63,358 bases of DNA from ARK-14 sp002899805 (GTDB lineage Archaea > Thermoproteota > Thermoprotei_A > Sulfolobales > Fervidicoccaceae). Made by a program: the position numbers and the translations under genes. This document shows positions 8,330-16,997 of this stretch, in pieces. Each line of letters starts with the position of its first letter. Position 1 is the first letter of the stretch. The notes beneath the pieces were generated by a model, which was given only the letters and a program-made list of their open reading frames with translations, was not told the DNA's origin and ran no database searches. Where the stretch lies: the NCBI GenBank assembly GCA_039793985.1, contig JBAMMC010000007.1:1-63358 (forward strand), in the 5' to 3' direction.

Positions 8330-10273
8330 TTGGGTTTAAAAATAGAAGATCTGGAGAAACTGGTTCTTGTTTCTGACCCTAAAATTTCACCAGCATCAAG
8401 AAAAGTAGCATTCGTTGTAACAAGAATATCGACTAAAGAGGATAAATACAACTCTTCTATATGGCTATATAATATCACTGAAGATAGTTATTATCAACTT
8501 ACAGAAGGTCCTTCTGATACGAGCCCCACTTGGAGCCCCAGTGGAAGGTACCTTGCTTTCGTGAGGAGAACTGAGGAACAAGGGAAACCGACATTCGAGC
8601 TTAGGGTCATCGATATAAAATCATGTGGACAATCTAGAGTGGTTGTAAAGACAGAAGGAGGAATAAGCAGCATAAGCTGGAGTCCAGATGAAAAGGAAAT
8701 CCTCTTTATAAGCAGTAAAGGAGAAGTTGAAAAGGACGTCAAACATATAGAAAACATACCAATATGGTTCAATGGAATTGGCTTCATTTATAATAGGTTA
8801 TCGAGGTTATTCGTTGTTGATTTTCTCTCTGGTAACTTGAGAGAAGTTGAAGTAGATGCGAAAGAGGATATTTCCTATGCGAGATGGTCACCAGCAGGTA
8901 AGAAAATAGCCTATATCTCTTCAACGGACAGATCAAGGCCATACATAAGCGACATACATATCTTCGACCCAGATTCAGGCAGGGAAGAGAAACTGACTAG
9001 AGGAAATATGTCTATAGAGGACTTCGCATGGTCTCCAACTGGTACTAAGATAGTTTTCAGGGGAAGCGATCTATCAAGAGGACTCGCAGGGCACATGAGA
9101 CTTTGGATTCTAGATTTGAGGACTGCGGAAATGGAAGAGCTGGGAATTCCAGACAGGGATGTAGCGAATGCCATGAATTCCGATGTAAGAGGTCCCAGTA
9201 GCGGACAAAAGATTCAGTGGTATGGAGAGAACATTTACTTCCCTCTAATGATGGGATATAAAGTCGCCCTCTATAAATGGAATGAGAAAAATGGCATTTC
9301 ACCAGTAATCGAAGGTGATTTCACTGTAGAAGATTATTCTATGATGGGAGATCTCATCGCTTCAACGATAATGAGCTCTACTACTCCTCCAGAGCTATAT
9401 CTGCTGAAAGGTGGAGATCTGAGAAAAGTCACATCTTTCAATGATTCTCTTCTGAGAACTGCGAAATTAATGAAACCGGAGAGATTTTCTGTAAAAGCAA
9501 GCGATGGAGAGATAATTGATGCTTTTATTCTGAAACCTGCTAGATTTGAATATGGTAAAAAATATCCAGCGATCCTCTATATCCATGGTGGACCAGCCAC
9601 TGCTTACGGAGAATCATTCATTCATGAGTTCCACGTTCTTTCGGATGCCGGATTCGTTGTGATCTATTCGAATCCAAGGGGTAGTACAGGGTATAGCGAA
9701 GAATTCAGAGATATAAGAGGTAAGTACGGAACTAGAGACTACTTAGACTTGATGGAAGTCCTGGATACTGCCTTGGAAAAGTATGGATTCATAGATCCCG
9801 AAAAAATTGGTGTGGCTGGAGGAAGCTACGGAGGATTTATGACTAATTGGATAATAACTCATACGGATAGGTTTAAGGCTGCTGTGACGCAAAGATCCAT
9901 AAGCAACTGGCTCAGCTTCTATGGAACTACAGATATTGGTTTCTATTTTGCCGAAGATCAAATAATTGGAAGGCTTGGACAGAGGCTTTGGGAGGAGAAA
10001 TCTTTCGAAAAACTATGGGACTCATCTCCACTCAAATACATTGGGAATGCTAAGACACCAACACTCATTTTACACTCTGATGAGGATTATAGGTGCTGGC
10101 TTGACCAAGCTATCCAATTATTTACAGCGTTAAAGCTGAAGGGGGTACCTACTAGACTTGTGATATTCCCAGGAGAGAATCACGATCTATCTCGCAACGG
10201 AAAGCCAAAACATAGGATGGAGAGGCTCAGAGAAATTGTAGAATGGTTCAACAAGTATCTAAAAACCCCATGA
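8330..10273 (+). CDS. Acylaminoacyl-peptidase / prolyl oligopeptidase family (S9)
   Basis: 647 residues. The N-terminal 370 or so form a WD-like beta-propeller with repeated WSPDG-like blades (TWSPSGRYLAF, SWSPDEKEILF, RWSPAGKKIAY, AWSPTGTKIVF). The C-terminal alpha/beta hydrolase domain has the oxyanion segment LYIHGGPATAYG, nucleophile GGSYGGF (S499), the acid in EDYRC (D586) and the catalytic His in GENHDLS (H618). Family knowledge: cytoplasmic exo/oligopeptidases that remove N-acylated residues or short peptides; Aeropyrum APEH is the model. Starts at TTG 8330 after the ribosome-binding sequence AAGGAAGTGAT. Fits a peptide-degrading lifestyle. Confidence 0.92.
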   Translation: MGLKIEDLEKLVLVSDPKISPASRKVAFVVTRISTKEDKYNSSIWLYNITEDSYYQLTEGPSDTSPTWSPSGRYLAFVRRTEEQGKPTFELRVIDIKSCGQSRVVVKTEGGISSISWSPDEKEILFISSKGEVEKDVKHIENIPIWFNGIGFIYNRLSRLFVVDFLSGNLREVEVDAKEDISYARWSPAGKKIAYISSTDRSRPYISDIHIFDPDSGREEKLTRGNMSIEDFAWSPTGTKIVFRGSDLSRGLAGHMRLWILDLRTAEMEELGIPDRDVANAMNSDVRGPSSGQKIQWYGENIYFPLMMGYKVALYKWNEKNGISPVIEGDFTVEDYSMMGDLIASTIMSSTTPPELYLLKGGDLRKVTSFNDSLLRTAKLMKPERFSVKASDGEIIDAFILKPARFEYGKKYPAILYIHGGPATAYGESFIHEFHVLSDAGFVVIYSNPRGSTGYSEEFRDIRGKYGTRDYLDLMEVLDTALEKYGFIDPEKIGVAGGSYGGFMTNWIITHTDRFKAAVTQRSISNWLSFYGTTDIGFYFAEDQIIGRLGQRLWEEKSFEKLWDSSPLKYIGNAKTPTLILHSDEDYRCWLDQAIQLFTALKLKGVPTRLVIFPGENHDLSRNGKPKHRMERLREIVEWFNKYLKTP

Positions 10274-10290
10274 TTTTATTGAAGTCTCAT

Positions 10291-10773
10291 TTAGAATAGC
10301 TCGATCAATTCTTTTAATATACTTTCATGTCTTTTCTCATCTTCCTCAATAAATTTTAGGATTTCCCTGTACTCTCCCTTCGCTTCTTCTTTCATAAATC
10401 CAATCAATGTTTTTGACATGGCTTCTTCATAGACACTCTTTTCATAGGACATGAGCTCATTGAGGATTTCCTTCAGTTCCTTTTCTTTTAATTGATCTAT
10501 CTTCGAAATCTTCTTTCTCAGATGCCTTGTACTTCTCAATGAATGAGAATATATTTCTCCAAGTATTTCTGCACACTTTCTTTCTTCGAGTTCAGCTTTT
10601 TTTGAGAGCTCTCGATATATGAGATGGTGTTTATATGAATCGAGAGCAATGAAAAGGATGGGACCCCTCCTCGGATCTTCTATTAACATTCGCGCATGTA
10701 GATTTTTGTAAAGCCTATATGTCTCCAGTTCAAGCAAATCAAAACAAGAGAAAACTTCTTGATACTTTTCCAA
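10291..10773 (-). CDS. Ferritin-like / rubrerythrin-like four-helix protein
   Basis: 160 residues, almost entirely helical and rich in Glu/Lys. Candidate di-metal ligands appear at the expected spacing for ferritin-like bundles: E in DLLELETYRLY near the N-terminus, SYKHH, SYEKSVYEEA, and EEDEKRHESIL (an E-x2-H type motif) near the C-terminus. No rubredoxin Cys-x2-Cys domain is present, so it is not a full rubrerythrin. Role is probably peroxide or iron handling, or an uncharacterised ferritin-like oxidase. TTG start at 10773. It stands alone, convergent with the S9 peptidase. Confidence 0.55.
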   Translation of the reverse strand: MEKYQEVFSCFDLLELETYRLYKNLHARMLIEDPRRGPILFIALDSYKHHLIYRELSKKAELEERKCAEILGEIYSHSLRSTRHLRKKISKIDQLKEKELKEILNELMSYEKSVYEEAMSKTLIGFMKEEAKGEYREILKFIEEDEKRHESILKELIELF

Positions 10774-10944
10774 CCCTCAAAACCCTCCTGACAGCAGTTT
10801 TTAATCTTTTTTCTATAATAAAAGATTTTATATTTTTATTTGTTCTTTTTTGATATATATATCTTTTACTTGTTTATTTAAAAAATATTATTTATTTTTC
10901 TGTGAAAATTAGATAATCGTTCCTTTTATCAATTCTGACACGAG

Positions 10945-11085
10945 TTAGGAGGAGTTTGTGGTCGCATCAAGCAGTATAACTGATATCCCTATTATTATGA
11001 GTATCAGTCCAGCGAAAGTCGCACCAATGAAATATATATGAGGTGATTCACCAAGCTTAAAAGGAATCTAGCTTTCAAACTTCAT
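10945..11085 (-). pseudogene. Small single-TM protein ORF interrupted by an in-frame TAG
   Basis: Read on the minus strand from ATG at 11085, codons run M-K-F-E-S, then TAG (11068-11070), then 40 further codons ending at TAA (10945-10947). The part after the TAG contains one strong hydrophobic segment, FIGATFAGLILIIIGISVIL, flanked by LGESPHIY and LDATTNSS. No other start codon exists between the TAG and the hydrophobic stretch. It could be a decayed gene, a stop readthrough, or chance. It lies directly downstream of the DUF134 regulator gene on the same strand. Confidence 0.3.
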
Positions 11086-11158
11086 TGTATAATCAAATAA
11101 CATCAATATCGCTTATTTGTTAGTTTATCATTATAATTCCGACATCTCAATGCCTGCT

Positions 11159-11497
11159 CTACTCATTATTTTTATCGAGTTTCTTTGAAACAAGTTTGAT
11201 TGGTTTTCCAGATGAGAGAGCGTCTGCTATTTTGAATCTACAGGATTCCAGTATCCTCCAGAAAGTGGCTTTTGAAACATTCATCAGGTCCGCAGCTTCA
11301 TCCGTGGAAAGACCATCAATATGAATTAGTTTCATTGCTTCGATTTCATAGTCATAAATTTCCACAATATCAGCTTGACTAAGTCCACTAACTCCCTTCA
11401 CGGGAAGAAATATTGTATCTTCAATGTTCAATCTTGATTTTACTTCAATGGGAGGTCTTCCTCTACACCTTCCATATCCACGCATCCATCTTGGCAT
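11159..11497 (-). CDS. DUF134 (UPF0251) family DNA-binding protein
   Basis: 112 residues. The N-terminus RGYGRCRGRPP and the helix-turn-helix GLSTDEAADLMNVSKATFWR followed by a second helix match the UPF0251/DUF134 family, small putative transcription regulators common in archaea and anaerobic bacteria. The HTH lies at about residues 62-88, preceded by VEIYDYEIEAMKLIHID, the typical helix before the HTH. The C-terminus is lysine-rich. It sits on the same strand as the symporter pair upstream, separated by 55 bp, so it may be cotranscribed. Target genes unknown. Confidence 0.82.
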   Translation of the reverse strand: MPRWMRGYGRCRGRPPIEVKSRLNIEDTIFLPVKGVSGLSQADIVEIYDYEIEAMKLIHIDGLSTDEAADLMNVSKATFWRILESCRFKIADALSSGKPIKLVSKKLDKNNE

Positions 11498-11552
11498 TAA
11501 AGTTCTTCCTCTGTCTTATAAATAATTTAAATTTAAGTTATTATCTTCATTT

Positions 11553-13001
11553 CTATGATTTAAAGCTAATACTTGTTTTCCGAATGGTCAAGTCAAGTAT
11601 GATTCCGACGCCTAAAATTGCCGTTGAAATAAGAATAACCCATGCCGATAGAGGAAGTCCAAGTATTAAAGAAGTAAAGATCTTGTTCGCACCATTTAAA
11701 TAGAGGCCAATGAGTGCTACTACTATACCAAATACAAGAGAAATTCCGCTAGAAATTTTTGAAAATCTTCCTATTTTGTTCTCCAACCATATACCAAATA
11801 TCGATATTGGAGCCAACGGAAGTAGAAGAACCGATGTTAAGACAGAAAGCTCTACTATATATGCGGGTTTCAAATACGCGAGAAACGAAGCCACTGCTGT
11901 TAGTAGAACATCAATTGTTGCAGTAAAAAGTGTGTTTTTTTCTCTCAGTCCAAGAAGATCCCTGAATAAAGAACTCGATAAAGAGAGTATTATACCATCA
12001 GCTGTTGAAACTGCTGCGGCGATAATGGAAACACCAACTATAGCTGATATCGTTGAACTTATTCTGGAGAGGAGAGCGGGAGTGACATAGTTACTACCGA
12101 GATTTGAGGGTATGCTACCTTCTATTGCTAAATATCTAGCAAGAAATCCGATTGATACTGAAAGGATTGTATAGAGAATTCCAAAAAACGCGAAAAAAGT
12201 GACACTGATCTTGTAAGAGCGTTCATCTTTTTGTATGAAGAGTCTGGAGAGTACTTGAGGATTCGTCACAGCAAAGAAAATCCAGGGAAGCGAATAAGAT
12301 AAAAATACTGGAAAGCTCCAAAACTGTGTAATACCTAAGAACCCTCTTTCACCCAAAATACTCAAAACCTCTGAAAGAGAATTTGACCCAGTAGCTACCG
12401 ACAGGACCGAGAAGAAAAATAAAAAACCGCCTATTAGCATAATGAAAGCATTATAAAGGTCTGTAGTAGCAACGCTCCAAATACCTGCAAGAGCTATCCA
12501 TATTGCTGTTATAATAGCAGAAGCTAATATACCACTCTCATAACTCATACCCCCCAATTGAAATATAACTCCGAGACCCTCAATTTGTGCTGTTATATAT
12601 GGAACCATCGCAAACAAATAGATAAGGGAAACCATCTTTGAAAGTAAAGGAAAATCGTATAGATCGCCTATCATTTCAGATGGAGAAATCCACTTTCTAT
12701 ATTTAGAGAGTTTCCACACTTTGAACCCGAAAGTCGAGAGAATAATCACCGTTGAGATGAGATAGGAGAGCTCAAATCCTAGGGCTCCAGCCCCTGTCGC
12801 ATAAGTCATACCAACAAGACCTATCATCATGAAAGCACTATAGGTGGTAGCAGCATATGTTGCTCCAGCTAGAATCCCTCCAATTCTCTTTCCACCGATA
12901 TAATAGTCAAGGGAGCTCTTAATTCTCGCTCTTCTAGATAAGAGAGCAATTGCTGTTCCTGCTAAAGCATATAGAACGAAATATAGAATGAATGGGCTCA
13001 C
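11553..13001 (-). CDS. Sodium:solute symporter (SSS family)
   Basis: About 482 residues with some 13 membrane segments. The segment YIGGKRIGGILAGATYAATT is the TM1 region typical of SSS-family permeases (SGGR/AGG-like signature). Other expected features are GIWSVATTDLYNAFIM and NPQVLSRLFI. I take GTG at 13001 as the start: it overlaps the stop of the upstream small gene as GTGA and follows GGAGGTTGA at good spacing. The longer reading frame to 13046 would overlap that gene by 49 bp. Substrate is unknown; a carboxylate, amino acid or sugar is possible. Confidence 0.86.
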   Translation of the reverse strand: MSPFILYFVLYALAGTAIALLSRRARIKSSLDYYIGGKRIGGILAGATYAATTYSAFMMIGLVGMTYATGAGALGFELSYLISTVIILSTFGFKVWKLSKYRKWISPSEMIGDLYDFPLLSKMVSLIYLFAMVPYITAQIEGLGVIFQLGGMSYESGILASAIITAIWIALAGIWSVATTDLYNAFIMLIGGFLFFFSVLSVATGSNSLSEVLSILGERGFLGITQFWSFPVFLSYSLPWIFFAVTNPQVLSRLFIQKDERSYKISVTFFAFFGILYTILSVSIGFLARYLAIEGSIPSNLGSNYVTPALLSRISSTISAIVGVSIIAAAVSTADGIILSLSSSLFRDLLGLREKNTLFTATIDVLLTAVASFLAYLKPAYIVELSVLTSVLLLPLAPISIFGIWLENKIGRFSKISSGISLVFGIVVALIGLYLNGANKIFTSLILGLPLSAWVILISTAILGVGIILDLTIRKTSISFKS

Positions 13002-13198
13002 TCCATTCTCAACCTCCACAGTGTTAACAAGGAAACTGCTATCCATAAAATGGCAGAGAGAGTCCAGAAAAGGAGCAGTTTTATATCTTTCACGTTTCTA
13101 AAGAATAGGTATGGTACGATGTAAAATAAAATTAGAACAAAAATGCTGGAGGCAATGTAAAGCCTCTTCAATTTAGTCACCGAACATATGTTCGACAA
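12998..13198 (-). CDS. Small two-TM membrane protein paired with the SSS transporter
   Basis: Up to 66 residues with two hydrophobic segments (LYIASSIFVLILFYIVPYLF and LLLFWTLSAILWIAVSLL) and a short charged tail. Short two-TM proteins of the DUF3311/DUF4212 kind are frequently encoded just before SSS permeases and are thought to be accessory subunits; this one has the right size, position and translational coupling, although I cannot name the family with certainty. The start is TTG at 13198 or an internal GTG (13180). The first codons lie inside a perfect 14-bp palindrome (13181-13194), so regulation may act at this point. Confidence 0.6.
   Translation of the reverse strand: MSNICSVTKLKRLYIASSIFVLILFYIVPYLFFRNVKDIKLLLFWTLSAILWIAVSLLTLWRLRME
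13181..13194. promoter_or_regulatory. 14-bp perfect palindrome between divergent symporter and regulator genes
   Basis: CGAACATATGTTCG is a perfect inverted repeat located between the symporter operon (leftward) and the wHTH regulator gene starting at 13238 (rightward). The position suggests an operator for the divergently encoded regulator. The half site CCGAACA recurs, as its complement TGTTCGG, twice in tandem at 16743-16759 in front of another regulator gene. Confidence 0.35.
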
Positions 13199-13237
13199 AT
13201 ATTAAAATAAGAAAAGATATATTAAATTTTCGAGACC

Positions 13238-14248
13238 ATGACAGAAAAAGAACTAAGAGATAGAATAATTGAGCTTCTATCGACTATTCAGGGTAATGCT
13301 GTTCCCCAATCGTTTATACATAAGAGTCTGACAGCATCGAAATCGAGAGTCAGTGAAATACTAGCTGAACTTGAAAGGGAGGGGCTAATTAGAAGGAGGC
13401 AAGTAGGAAGAAGCAAAATTGTCTATGTTCCGAGTGGAATTTCAGAGATAGAAAGAAGTGGTGAGAAGAAAAAGATCTCTCTAGGAATAGTATATTCTAG
13501 CGAATATCTCTTTCTAGGATATTTCTTGAAAAGACTCAAAGAAGCAGGGTTAGAAATTGAAGTAAAGGTCTTCAGCGACGGTATCGAAGCAACCGACTCT
13601 CTTGCTCATGGCTCAATCGACCTTTCAATCTCTCCATTTGTAGGGCAGCTACTCATGTTTCCATTGTTTGAAAGCTATACCATTATTGCTAAGGGTATGG
13701 GGAAAGGCTATAATATAATGTACAAAGAAGGAGGGGAAGCAGTGCATTCTAGTAAGATGAGCACGATGGATTATATAAGAAGCGTGGCCCTAAAAAGGGG
13801 AATCATATATTCCGACACGATATCATACTATTCTTCAATAGACGAGCTTCTCCGAAAAGCACATGAAAAAAAGGGGTACGTCGTAACATGGCATCCAATA
13901 TTCAGATTTCTGGAAAAAATGGGTTTTAGAAGAATTGATTTTGAAGGGATAGTTAAAAATGAACTGTGTTGTTCATTAGGAATCTCGAATATCTTGGGAA
14001 ACAAAATGAAAGATAAGATAGCTGAACTATATGTGAAATCGCTTGAAGATTACTTAGGAAAAAAAGATAAGTATATTGAAACTTATTCGGCAATAACCGG
14101 CATAGAAGTTCCTTTGCTTAAGGATGCTATAAAGGAGTACGAAGTCTTTGAAGGGGAAGGAAGAAACGCAGCAATCGAAGTACTTGAGAATATTTCTACA
14201 TCGATCCCGCACAAATCTGAATTTTTGAAAGCCTTGTCTAGTATTTAG
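13238..14248 (+). CDS. wHTH regulator fused to a solute-binding-like domain
   Basis: 336 residues. Residues 1-70 form a MarR/Lrp-like winged helix (SFIHKSLTASKSRVSEILAE, then EREGLIRRRQVGRSKIVYV). From about residue 78 the sequence reads like a type 2 periplasmic-binding-protein fold (ISLGIVYSSEYLFLGYFLKR, DGIEATDSLAHGSIDLSISP, VVTWHPIFRFLEKMGF) but without a signal peptide, so it should be a cytoplasmic ligand sensor. It is divergent from the SSS symporter pair, with a palindrome in the 40-bp gap; a ligand-responsive regulator of that transporter is the natural reading. Ligand unknown. Confidence 0.7.
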   Translation: MTEKELRDRIIELLSTIQGNAVPQSFIHKSLTASKSRVSEILAELEREGLIRRRQVGRSKIVYVPSGISEIERSGEKKKISLGIVYSSEYLFLGYFLKRLKEAGLEIEVKVFSDGIEATDSLAHGSIDLSISPFVGQLLMFPLFESYTIIAKGMGKGYNIMYKEGGEAVHSSKMSTMDYIRSVALKRGIIYSDTISYYSSIDELLRKAHEKKGYVVTWHPIFRFLEKMGFRRIDFEGIVKNELCCSLGISNILGNKMKDKIAELYVKSLEDYLGKKDKYIETYSAITGIEVPLLKDAIKEYEVFEGEGRNAAIEVLENISTSIPHKSEFLKALSSI

Positions 14249-14267
14249 TTAAAAAATTATAGCGAAA

Positions 14268-14302
14268 AATCCGAGAGAGCAAGTACGGTTTTCACAGTGC
14301 TC
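14268..14302 (+). terminator. Hairpin after the wHTH regulator gene
   Basis: GAGCA at 14277-14281 pairs with TGCTC at 14298-14302 around a 16-nt loop; CC/GG pairs can extend the stem past a 4-nt bulge. It lies 25 bp past the stop codon of the regulator gene. Could be a 3' processing or termination element; weak. Confidence 0.2.
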
Positions 14303-14467
14303 GGCATAACTTTATATCAAGCTTCACCTTGCTTCATTGCCAACAGGAAAACATAATATAAATGGAACCAATATCATCATCTTCAGGCCCCTTTGGGCGA
14401 CTACAACTCATGGCTCCCTTCATTGAATTTCTAAGTTCATAGCTGTGGATTGCTTTAAAGTTAAGAG

Positions 14468-15976
14468 TCAGGCTGATCTCAATGTTGGCAATTCCTTGAC
14501 AATTTTTTCGACTTTGTTCTCTACGTACCACATAAAGAATTCGAGAACTCCTCTTAGAGGTAGATAAGTAGGAGATTTTAGGTAGGATTTCCTCACTATT
14601 TCTTTTGCCCAATAAATCGAATGTTGATATGTCTTGTAAAGAATCTGTATGTGGAGATCTCTTATCATCTCTTTTTTATAAAACTCTTTGTTCTTTAGCG
14701 CTCCCATTGGAACAAACATCATGGGAACTATCAGGCTTCTATAACCCTTAATTTTGTCTAAAAGCTCAAGCGTTTGTAAGAGGTCTTCCTCTGTTTCTTC
14801 AGGCATCCCTATTATCAACGTGACAGCAGGTATTACATCATTTTCATGCATAATTTTCATTGCCTCTTCCACTGTTTCGTGCCATTTCTCTACAGGGTAT
14901 GGAGCTGATTTCGCGGGCATTATCTTCTTAGCAAGTTCTAGCCCCCCTGTTTCCAGCCCAACTTCTACTCCCAGAAAGTCTTGCTTTGTTTTAAGCATTT
15001 CCATAATTTTTGATATGAGTTTGTACTTCTCTTGTGCATACCTTATAGCAGCCATACTTGCATGGCTCCACCCCAAATCTTCAACGTGTCTTAGAGCCAT
15101 TTCATGGAGCTTCATGATCGGCTCCTCTTTTGGCTTCACTCCATCAGCTCCATAGAGAAGAACATCTTCGCTATGTAGGAGACCTGACTTTATGCCTGCT
15201 TTAACATTGACTAGCATTTCTCTCTCAATTTTTTCTAGGGGAATAAAACGAAGGGGTCTCAAGGTAACACTACAGAAACGACATCCTCTAGGACATCCCC
15301 TCATTATCTCCACTAATCCATTGACGCTGGGTTTGACAATTTCAGGGATCTCCTCTAAAGATGGTACATCTTTGATGCCCACATAGATATAGCTTGGGAT
15401 CTCTTCTCCATTCAGTGCCCTCTCAACTAGCTTTCCAATCACTTTCTCCGATTCCCCATCGACAACACTGTCTACCCCCCACTTTTTCCATTTTTCACGT
15501 TCATAGAGCCATTGCCATGCTGCTGGACCACCAACTATTATTTTTACACCATTTTTCTTCATTCTACGGATTGCTTGACTCTCCATCAACTTCGCAAAGC
15601 TTATTCTGTTTATTGGTTCTTTACCTGTAATTAGCCACCACTCGTTGCTTGGAGGACCGTAAGCAAAGAAGTCATGATGTCCGATCATGAGGACCTTCGT
15701 TGTTTCAATGTAATGGTTTAAATAAGCAGGATCTACGACTTTAGTTTCTATCCCACTTTTCAATAGAGCTGCTTCAACTTTCCTAAGACCATACGGAGCT
15801 TCTAATGGTTCACCATCATCGAGAATTTTCGGCTTTGGTGATGAGATCCAGAGCCAAATTTTTTCAGGCAAACCTATTGCAGGACCAGTAGCTACGAACC
15901 CCAAGAACTCTTTTCTATGATGGTTGGACATCATCGTTCTGTCGGTAGTTATGATAACTTCAGGCTTCAAGTTCAT
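14468..15976 (-). CDS. B12-binding-like radical SAM protein
   Basis: About 502 residues. The N-terminal half (YGLRKVEAALLKSGIETKVV, KVLMIGHHDFFAYGP, KIIVGGPAAWQWL) has the layout of a cobalamin-binding domain as in archaeal B12-type radical SAM proteins. The [4Fe-4S]/SAM motif is C-x3-C-x2-C in MRGCPRGCRFCSVT (about 240-253), and the C-terminal part contains GVEVGLETGG and TLIIGMPEETEEDLLQTL, typical of the MiaB-like barrel. Target unknown. I choose ATG at 15976, which follows GGAGGG at good spacing, over the longer start at 15991. Last gene of a three-gene operon. Confidence 0.82.
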   Translation of the reverse strand: MNLKPEVIITTDRTMMSNHHRKEFLGFVATGPAIGLPEKIWLWISSPKPKILDDGEPLEAPYGLRKVEAALLKSGIETKVVDPAYLNHYIETTKVLMIGHHDFFAYGPPSNEWWLITGKEPINRISFAKLMESQAIRRMKKNGVKIIVGGPAAWQWLYEREKWKKWGVDSVVDGESEKVIGKLVERALNGEEIPSYIYVGIKDVPSLEEIPEIVKPSVNGLVEIMRGCPRGCRFCSVTLRPLRFIPLEKIEREMLVNVKAGIKSGLLHSEDVLLYGADGVKPKEEPIMKLHEMALRHVEDLGWSHASMAAIRYAQEKYKLISKIMEMLKTKQDFLGVEVGLETGGLELAKKIMPAKSAPYPVEKWHETVEEAMKIMHENDVIPAVTLIIGMPEETEEDLLQTLELLDKIKGYRSLIVPMMFVPMGALKNKEFYKKEMIRDLHIQILYKTYQHSIYWAKEIVRKSYLKSPTYLPLRGVLEFFMWYVENKVEKIVKELPTLRSA

Positions 15977-16346
15977 TCGTCCCTCCGTCAAATATTTTTA
16001 GATTCAAGCCTCTTTTTTCTAATTCAAGCCTCACTTTTTCTCTAACACTTTTTTCAACGTACACTACGTCAATGCCACGACCTGTTAGTTCTTCCCCGAT
16101 ATGTGGAACTAATTTCTTAGTAATTATAGAGAGAGTGACGCTATGGTTGTGATTGATGAGAGGAAATAGTATTGCGACTTCATCCGGGGGATCTAGGTCA
16201 GAAAATACAAATACTTCTAAACGGAACCCCCTTCTTCTTGCTTCAATAAGTAATTCATTTGCTATTTCTTGTGGGATCTCTTTATCTCTTAAGATTATAA
16301 TAGCTGCGCGAAAGGGATCTTCATTCTTTTCAGAACTCCTTTCCAA
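15960..16346 (-). CDS. Conserved-looking protein of unknown function, middle gene of radical SAM operon
   Basis: About 128-137 residues with alternating strand/helix pattern (FRAAIIILRD, ANELLIEARRRGFRLEVFVF, EVAILFPLINHNHSVTLSII, GIDVVYVE). This suggests a small Rossmann-like or DsrE/NifX-like fold, but I do not recognise a family. The TTG at 16346 follows GGTGAGAAG and begins just past the stop of the regulator gene; the longest frame starts at ATG 16373, inside it. The stop overlaps the radical SAM gene. Tight spacing implies joint function with that enzyme. Confidence 0.6.
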   Translation of the reverse strand: MERSSEKNEDPFRAAIIILRDKEIPQEIANELLIEARRRGFRLEVFVFSDLDPPDEVAILFPLINHNHSVTLSIITKKLVPHIGEELTGRGIDVVYVEKSVREKVRLELEKRGLNLKIFDGGTNELEA

Positions 16347-16347
16347 A

Positions 16348-16728
16348 TTACTTCTCACCCAGAGTGATTTCATTGAGCTGCTGAATTAGCATAGTTAGAT
16401 TTCTATCTTTTCCAATGATATCGGTGTTTGAAACAATAGGCTCTAGCGATTTTTTCATTTCTGAAAGATGTTCAATTAATAGGAGCGAAATAGCATTCTC
16501 TCTCAATTTGAATTTCACTTTCCTGCCTTCATATATTCTCTCGATTATTTTTCTAGCTTCAAGTTGCTTAAGGGTATATGAAACATGTCCTTTGGCATAC
16601 CCAGTTTTTTCAACTATTTCTCTGAATGTCAGCGGAACCTTTGAGCTCAAGATAATCTTCAGTATAACTGCAGCTGAAAGCGTAAACCCTAGCCTCAAAA
16701 AGAATCTAGTAAGTTCAATGTCTGACAA
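16348..16728 (-). CDS. Winged-helix transcriptional regulator (MarR/ArsR-like)
   Basis: 126 residues. After an N-terminal helix (FFLRLGFTLSAAVILKIIL) comes the winged helix TFREIVEKTGYAKGHVSYTL with wing QLEARKIIERIYEGRKVKFK. The C-terminal 40 residues are helical and may form the dimer interface. It is the first gene of an operon with the unknown protein and the radical SAM enzyme. Two tandem TGTTCGG copies lie just upstream (16743-16759) and could be an autoregulatory site. Inducer unknown. Confidence 0.7.
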   Translation of the reverse strand: MSDIELTRFFLRLGFTLSAAVILKIILSSKVPLTFREIVEKTGYAKGHVSYTLKQLEARKIIERIYEGRKVKFKLRENAISLLLIEHLSEMKKSLEPIVSNTDIIGKDRNLTMLIQQLNEITLGEK

Positions 16729-16742
16729 TTTTTGTCACCTTA

Positions 16743-16759
16743 TTGTTCGGTTTGTTCGG
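16743..16759. promoter_or_regulatory. Tandem TGTTCGG repeats upstream of the radical SAM operon
   Basis: Two TGTTCGG copies occur nine bases apart immediately upstream of the regulator gene that starts at 16728. The same heptamer, as CCGAACA, is half of the palindrome at 13181-13194. Possible operator; inference from position and repetition only. Confidence 0.3.
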
Positions 16760-16829
16760 TATTTTCAAAACATTTAATAGTAATGACAAAATATATACAT
16801 TTCGAATTCCGGATCCATTGAGGTTTATC

Positions 16830-16997
16830 TTATTTTCCGCTTAATAGGTGAGGCTTTTTAGTTTCAATATCTTTAAAATCCTCATACATGTCTGAGTCGA
16901 ATTCCAATCTTCTTATGAAACTTTCGAAACTCAAAGTAGTCTTGAATATCAAAATGAAATTTCTCTTGTAAAAAATGTGAAGCAGGAAATGCTCCAC
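16830..16997 (-). CDS. Possible 55-residue small protein
   Basis: A 55-codon frame from GTG at 16997 to TAA at 16830. It has a hydrophobic/aromatic first half and an acidic-basic second half (RRLEFDSDMYEDFKDIETKK). No Shine-Dalgarno is evident and the only upstream TATA-like sequence is too close to the start. It lies downstream of the C/D box RNA on the same strand. I do not recognise it; it may be spurious. Confidence 0.2.
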   Translation of the reverse strand: MEHFLLHIFYKRNFILIFKTTLSFESFIRRLEFDSDMYEDFKDIETKKPHLLSGK

